In this document: positions 15,202 to 17,903 of the stretch, piece after piece
Layout: each line of letters opens with the position of its first letter
Position numbering within the stretch: position 1 is the stretch's first letter
Source of the DNA: an uncultured Ruminococcus sp.
GTDB lineage: Bacteria > Bacillota > Clostridia > Oscillospirales > Ruminococcaceae
NCBI GenBank assembly: GCA_946404705.1
Contig: CAMJES010000013.1
Span: 1-17,903, forward strand
Direction: 5' to 3'
Length of the DNA stretch: 17,903 nt
Program-made: the position numbers and the translations under genes
Notes under the pieces: generated by a model
Told to the model about the DNA's origin: nothing
Databases searched by the model: none
Seen by the model: the letters and a program-made list of their open reading frames with translations, nothing else

Positions 15202-15220
15202 CGTCACAAAGTTTGTGACG
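15202..15220. repeat. perfect 19-bp palindrome upstream of cotJA
   Basis: CGTCACAAAGTTTGTGACG: two 9-base arms around a single central base. It lies 85 bases before the cotJA start and about 115 bases upstream of the lysozyme promoter. No U-tract follows on the plus strand; on the minus strand GCTTTTATAT follows, a poor terminator tail, and no gene would end there. An operator for a dimeric regulator is the more natural reading, but the regulator is unknown. Confidence 0.7.
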
Positions 15221-15305
15221 AAAACAACCAAACAGTTAATTCAGCTTTTCATAATCACTTCCTTTTTTATAATATGAAAGATTTTTCAAAATGACATTAC
15301 AAAAA

Positions 15306-15316
15306 TTTACTGTAAA
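15306..15316. repeat. 11-bp palindrome TTTACTGTAAA, copy 1
   Basis: TTTAC-T-GTAAA, a perfect inverted repeat 17 bases upstream of the -35 box of the lysozyme promoter. The same 11 bases recur at 16863-16873 before the NYN gene. The arms are AT-rich, so chance is possible. Confidence 0.4.
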
Positions 15317-15332
15317 AATTTATCGGATTTTG

Positions 15333-15361
15333 TTGACAAGCAGACGCTCTTGTTATAAAAT
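15333..15361 (+). promoter_or_regulatory. sigma-A promoter of the GH25 lysozyme gene
   Basis: Consensus TTGACA (15333-15338), a 17-base spacer, and TAAAAT (15356-15361), 62 bases before the start codon. Confidence 0.75.
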
Positions 15362-15423
15362 AAATAATAAATACAAAAGTATAATTCTATTAATAATTTC
15401 AGACATTTTACGAGGAACTAAAA

Positions 15424-16833
15424 ATGAAAGATTTACTGTTAAGATCAATCGCATTCATGACCGCTTTTATTATGGCTGTTAGCATGGTTTCAATAAATAT
15501 ATCTGCAGCAGAAGAAGATGAATATCCGGAAGATACCATGATGGATGAGATCTTTGATGATGACATAGTTGATACGGATAATACAGAAGAAACCGCCGAT
15601 GATAATTCACCCAAAACTGCTAAAAACAGTAATGACACCGAAGAAGATCAGGAATCGGTTCCCGGCAGCAATGAACGAACCAAGGTCACAAAGCCTGCAA
15701 ATCGTATTAGGATCACATCCGATCTGAAACCTGTTCTTGATCTCGGAAGTACATATCAGATCAAATATAGTCTTTATCCTGCACAAAGCGATGACTATGT
15801 TACATATAAATCAATCAATCCAAGTGTTGCAATGGTCAATGATGACGGCCTTGTTACAGTTGTCGGAGTAGGAACCGCTGTTATCAGGGTCAAAACCTCA
15901 AAAAACCTTATTGCAAACTTGAAAATAACCGTACCGGATCCTTACGCAAAGGGTAAAAACAATAAAAAGGTCACAAAAATCACTCCGGTCAACGATAATA
16001 TTACCCTGCGCAAGGGAAGCAGCGTTACGCTTGGATATATCCTCTACCCTATCGGCGCATACGAGGAGGTAAGCTTTAGCTCGGAAGATACTTCTGTTGC
16101 TACTGTTTCGTCAAAAGGACTTATAACCGGTGTATCGGACGGAACAACAAATATTATACTTAAAACAAAATCGGGAAAAAAAGCTGTATGCAGCGTCAAT
16201 GTCTACAGCAACTATTTTAAAGGTATTGACGTTTCCAAATGGCAGGATACTATAAACTGGAAAAAGGTCAGCAACAGCGGAATTGATTTTGCGATGATAC
16301 GAAGCTCATTCGGTTCGACCGATGTGGATATAAAGCTGAAACAAAATGTCAAAGGCTGCGAAAAGTATGATATCCCCTATGGTTTCTATCATTATACTTA
16401 TGCAAAAACAGTTGCCGAAGCAAAGAAAGAAGCAAGATTTTTCCTCAAAACAATAAAAAATTACAGTCCCGAATATCCGCTTGTACTGGATATTGAAGAG
16501 AGTTTTTATAACTCGATGTCACGCAAACAAGTTACCGACATTATAACAGCGTTTATGTCGGAGCTTGAAAACGCAGGATATTATGCTATGATATACAGCA
16601 GCGCGAAGTTCCTCACCGATAACACATATATGGATAAACTCACTAAATACGATATATGGGTTGCCTGCTGGGGAGATGAAGAACGCTTGATAAGCAACTA
16701 TGACTACCATTACGGAATGTGGCAGTATAGCTCTACCGGCAAGGTCAGCGGAATTGACGGTGAAGTTGACCTTAATTATGCATTCAAAGATTATCCCCAG
16801 AGAATACGTTCAAACGGATTAAATAACCTATAA
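15424..16833 (+). CDS. secreted GH25 lysozyme with two Ig-like (BIG2) domains
   Basis: A muramidase cutting N-acetylmuramyl-beta-1,4-N-acetylglucosamine bonds of peptidoglycan. The 469-residue protein has a signal peptide (1-29, cut likely at ISA-AEE) and a very acidic, low-complexity linker (30-80, Asp/Glu/Thr/Asn). Two BIG2-type Ig domains follow (about 91-170 and 183-260), each with the S-x-V-A-x-V...G-L-V/I-T/-V/G-V/I-x-x-G-T repeat core. The C-terminal GH25 domain spans 266-457. Catalytic acids are visible: Asp269 in GIDVSKWQ, and Asp356/Glu358 in VLDIEES; the closing GIDGEVDLN (443-451) is also typical. ATG 15424 follows GAGGAA. No membrane anchor or sortase signal is seen, so it is released or held through the Ig domains. 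It could serve in wall turnover or as an effector; the sequence does not decide. Confidence 0.93.
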   Translation: MKDLLLRSIAFMTAFIMAVSMVSINISAAEEDEYPEDTMMDEIFDDDIVDTDNTEETADDNSPKTAKNSNDTEEDQESVPGSNERTKVTKPANRIRITSDLKPVLDLGSTYQIKYSLYPAQSDDYVTYKSINPSVAMVNDDGLVTVVGVGTAVIRVKTSKNLIANLKITVPDPYAKGKNNKKVTKITPVNDNITLRKGSSVTLGYILYPIGAYEEVSFSSEDTSVATVSSKGLITGVSDGTTNIILKTKSGKKAVCSVNVYSNYFKGIDVSKWQDTINWKKVSNSGIDFAMIRSSFGSTDVDIKLKQNVKGCEKYDIPYGFYHYTYAKTVAEAKKEARFFLKTIKNYSPEYPLVLDIEESFYNSMSRKQVTDIITAFMSELENAGYYAMIYSSAKFLTDNTYMDKLTKYDIWVACWGDEERLISNYDYHYGMWQYSSTGKVSGIDGEVDLNYAFKDYPQRIRSNGLNNL

Positions 16834-16862
16834 GCAATGATTTCGACCTTGTTTTTACATTT

Positions 16863-16873
16863 TTTACTGTAAA
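16863..16873. repeat. 11-bp palindrome TTTACTGTAAA, copy 2
   Basis: The same perfect inverted repeat as at 15306-15316, here 7 bases upstream of a possible -10 box TACAAT (16881-16886) for the NYN gene, where a bound protein could block transcription. No good -35 box pairs with that -10. Confidence 0.4.
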
Positions 16874-16914
16874 TTAACGCTACAATATACTTACATACTA
16901 TAAGGAGGGAACTT

Positions 16915-17634
16915 ATGTCGGATAAAAAATATGCTGTTCTGATAGATGCGGACAATGTTTCGGATAAATATATAAAGGCAATACTTGACGAGATCTCCAA
17001 CGAGGGAACGATCACCTATAAACGAATTTACGGCGACTGGACGCGTCCAGGACTTTCCTCGTGGAAAAATATTCTCTTAAACCACTCGATCACACCTATG
17101 CAGCAATATGGCTATACAACAGGAAAAAGCTCGACCGATTCTGCAATGATAATCGACGCAATGGATATACTTTATTCCGGCAGCGTTGACGGCTTCTGCA
17201 TCGTTTCAAGCGACAGCGATTTTACACGACTTGCCGTCCGTCTTCGTGAATCGGGAATGAATGTTATCGGGATGGGTGAAAGAAAAACTCCAAACGCATT
17301 TATTGCTGCCTGCAACCGCTTCAAGTATCTTGAGATCATCGGAGGAGAAAAAGTAAACGATAAGGAGGATGTTCCCGAAGACGACCTTAGCATTTCTGTT
17401 ATCAGGCAAGCTGTTTCGGAGATCGTTTCCGATGTTTCCGATGAAAACGGCTTTGCCGCGCTGAGCGATGTCGGAAATATTTTAATTAAGCGTTTTCCGA
17501 GCTTTGATGTGCGCCACTTCGGATACAGAAAGCTTACCCCGTTTATCAAATCGCTCGGTGCATACGATATTACTTCTGTCCCGAGCGAACTCAATCCGAA
17601 TGTAAAGGTAGTATTGATAAAGGAGAAAGGCTGA
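16915..17634 (+). CDS. NYN-domain ribonuclease-like protein with OST-HTH/LOTUS domain
   Basis: A 239-residue two-domain protein. Residues 5-143 form a NYN (PIN-like) nuclease domain: VLIDADN (8-14), STDSAMIIDAMDIL (73-86), and VSSDSDFTRLA (98-108), giving the acidic set Asp11, Asp13, Asp75, Asp81, Asp100 and Asp102 expected to hold a metal ion for RNA cleavage. After an acidic linker (145-157), residues 158-236 match an OST-HTH/LOTUS fold with its HFGYRKLTPFIKSLG helix (201-215). LOTUS domains bind RNA, notably G-rich RNA, in studied cases. The combination is seen in uncharacterised bacterial proteins; the target here is unknown. ATG 16915 follows AAGGAGGG. Its stop overlaps the ATG of the next gene (TGATG), so the two are coupled. 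Confidence 0.9.
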   Translation: MSDKKYAVLIDADNVSDKYIKAILDEISNEGTITYKRIYGDWTRPGLSSWKNILLNHSITPMQQYGYTTGKSSTDSAMIIDAMDILYSGSVDGFCIVSSDSDFTRLAVRLRESGMNVIGMGERKTPNAFIAACNRFKYLEIIGGEKVNDKEDVPEDDLSISVIRQAVSEIVSDVSDENGFAALSDVGNILIKRFPSFDVRHFGYRKLTPFIKSLGAYDITSVPSELNPNVKVVLIKEKG

Positions 17635-17856
17635 TGAACCCTGATCTCTTGAATTTTTCCGCATCAATATTTGACCTTGACGGTACGCTTGCCGATTCAA
17701 ATACTGTTTGGGAAAAATTGGACAGGCTTATACTTGACAAGTATGGTGTTTCAGCAGATGACGCTTTTATAACAGAGCTTGCTGCAATGACATACTGTGA
17801 AGCTGCCGAAGCAATGCGAAAAAAAGGAATTCCTATCTCGGAAGAGGACTTTACCG
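17634..17856 (+). CDS. HAD-superfamily phosphatase, truncated by adapter
   Basis: Start of a haloacid dehalogenase-type hydrolase, probably subfamily I (beta-phosphoglucomutase-like). Motif I is FDLDGTLADS (13-22) with nucleophile Asp14 and acid Asp16, followed by a helical cap region. Only 74 residues are genomic (to Thr74); after base 17856 the frame runs into the adapter and would read EIGRAHV, which is not part of the protein. It starts at ATG 17634, overlapping the NYN stop codon, after AAGGAGAAAGG. Substrate cannot be inferred. Confidence 0.9.
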
Positions 17857-17903
17857 AGATCGGAAGAGCACACGTCTGAACTCCAGTCACCGGCTATGAT
17901 ATC
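17857..17903 (+). other. Illumina read-2 adapter with i7 index (not genomic)
   Basis: AGATCGGAAGAGC at 17857 begins an exact 34-base match to the TruSeq read-2 adapter (to 17890). It is followed by the 8-base index CGGCTATG (17891-17898), which I recall as a standard TruSeq HT i7 index, and ATATC, one base off the expected ATCTC. The minus strand of this stretch encodes MTGVQTCALPIS-like peptide, another known artefact. Confidence 0.97.

Larger units (their letters stand above)
15118..15423. other. divergent intergenic region cotJ / lysozyme
   Basis: A 306-base gap between cotJA (leftward) and the lysozyme gene (rightward), AT-rich. It holds a perfect 19-bp palindrome (15202-15220), an 11-bp palindrome (15306-15316) and a vegetative promoter for the lysozyme gene (15333-15361). 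The remainder shows no gene I can support. Confidence 0.7.

Noticed and set aside
15226..15265. Three-codon leader ORF (ATG AAA AGC TGA) with AGGAAGTG upstream, minus strand
   Set aside because: Such short matches are frequent by chance, and no attenuator structure follows it before cotJA.
17591..17890. Minus-strand frame beginning MTGVQTCALPIS
   Set aside because: It begins in the sequencing adapter and then runs antisense to the HAD gene; it is an artefact.
1..17903. Mobile elements, CRISPR repeats, tRNA or rRNA genes
   Set aside because: Looked for transposase or integrase motifs, regularly spaced repeats and clover-leaf or rRNA blocks on both strands by eye; none seen.

Overview
The window is a 17.9 kb piece of a low-GC, spore-forming Gram-positive bacterium, most likely an anaerobic gut- or rumen-type member of class Clostridia (Bacillota), perhaps Ruminococcaceae/Oscillospiraceae. 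The evidence is an L-box (lysine) riboswitch, strong AGGAGG-type ribosome sites, sigma-A promoters of Firmicute type, a complete cotJABC spore-coat operon, RecD2 rather than RecBCD, and a sodium-pump decarboxylase module. The family-level placement is inference. No mobile element, phage gene, CRISPR array, rRNA or tRNA gene was found. Both ends are library adapter, not genome: bases 1-24 are the end of the Illumina read-1 adapter, and bases 17857-17903 are the read-2 adapter plus an 8-base index. The two terminal genes (tgt and a HAD hydrolase) are therefore cut off and carry artificial tails.

Layout: (1) 25-3024, minus strand: queA, a two-helix membrane protein, and tgt form an operon for the last steps of queuosine synthesis, read from a promoter at 2996-3024. 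(2) 3076-6658, plus strand: a promoter, a lysine riboswitch with an intrinsic terminator, then asd, a GNAT acetyltransferase, dapA and dapB, closed by a terminator. This is the aspartate-to-dihydrodipicolinate branch of lysine/diaminopimelate synthesis under lysine control, with an unexpected acetyltransferase inside it. (3) 6675-7597, minus strand: an MscS-type mechanosensitive channel. (4) 7732-9437, plus strand: the gamma and beta subunits of a Na+-pumping decarboxylase, without alpha subunit or biotin carrier, closed by a strong terminator. (5) 9438-13443, minus strand: recD2, comF and an mreB paralogue, apparently one operon, with a comEA-like gene upstream under its own promoter (13461-14012). 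(6) 14038-15117, minus strand: cotJA, cotJB and cotJC with translational overlaps and a terminator. (7) 15118-15423: a divergent intergenic region with a perfect 19-bp palindrome and the promoter of the next gene. (8) 15424-17856, plus strand: a secreted GH25 lysozyme with two bacterial Ig-like domains, a NYN-nuclease/LOTUS protein, and the first 74 codons of a HAD phosphatase.

Most of this is conserved Clostridial core genome. The points most worth a second look are the adapter-derived ends, the lysine riboswitch with a recognisable P2-P3 kissing-loop complement, the acetyltransferase inside the lysine operon, the orphan OadG-OadB pair, the mreB paralogue co-transcribed with DNA-uptake/repair genes, and the palindrome upstream of cotJ. 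I did not find a clearly undescribed multi-gene system.
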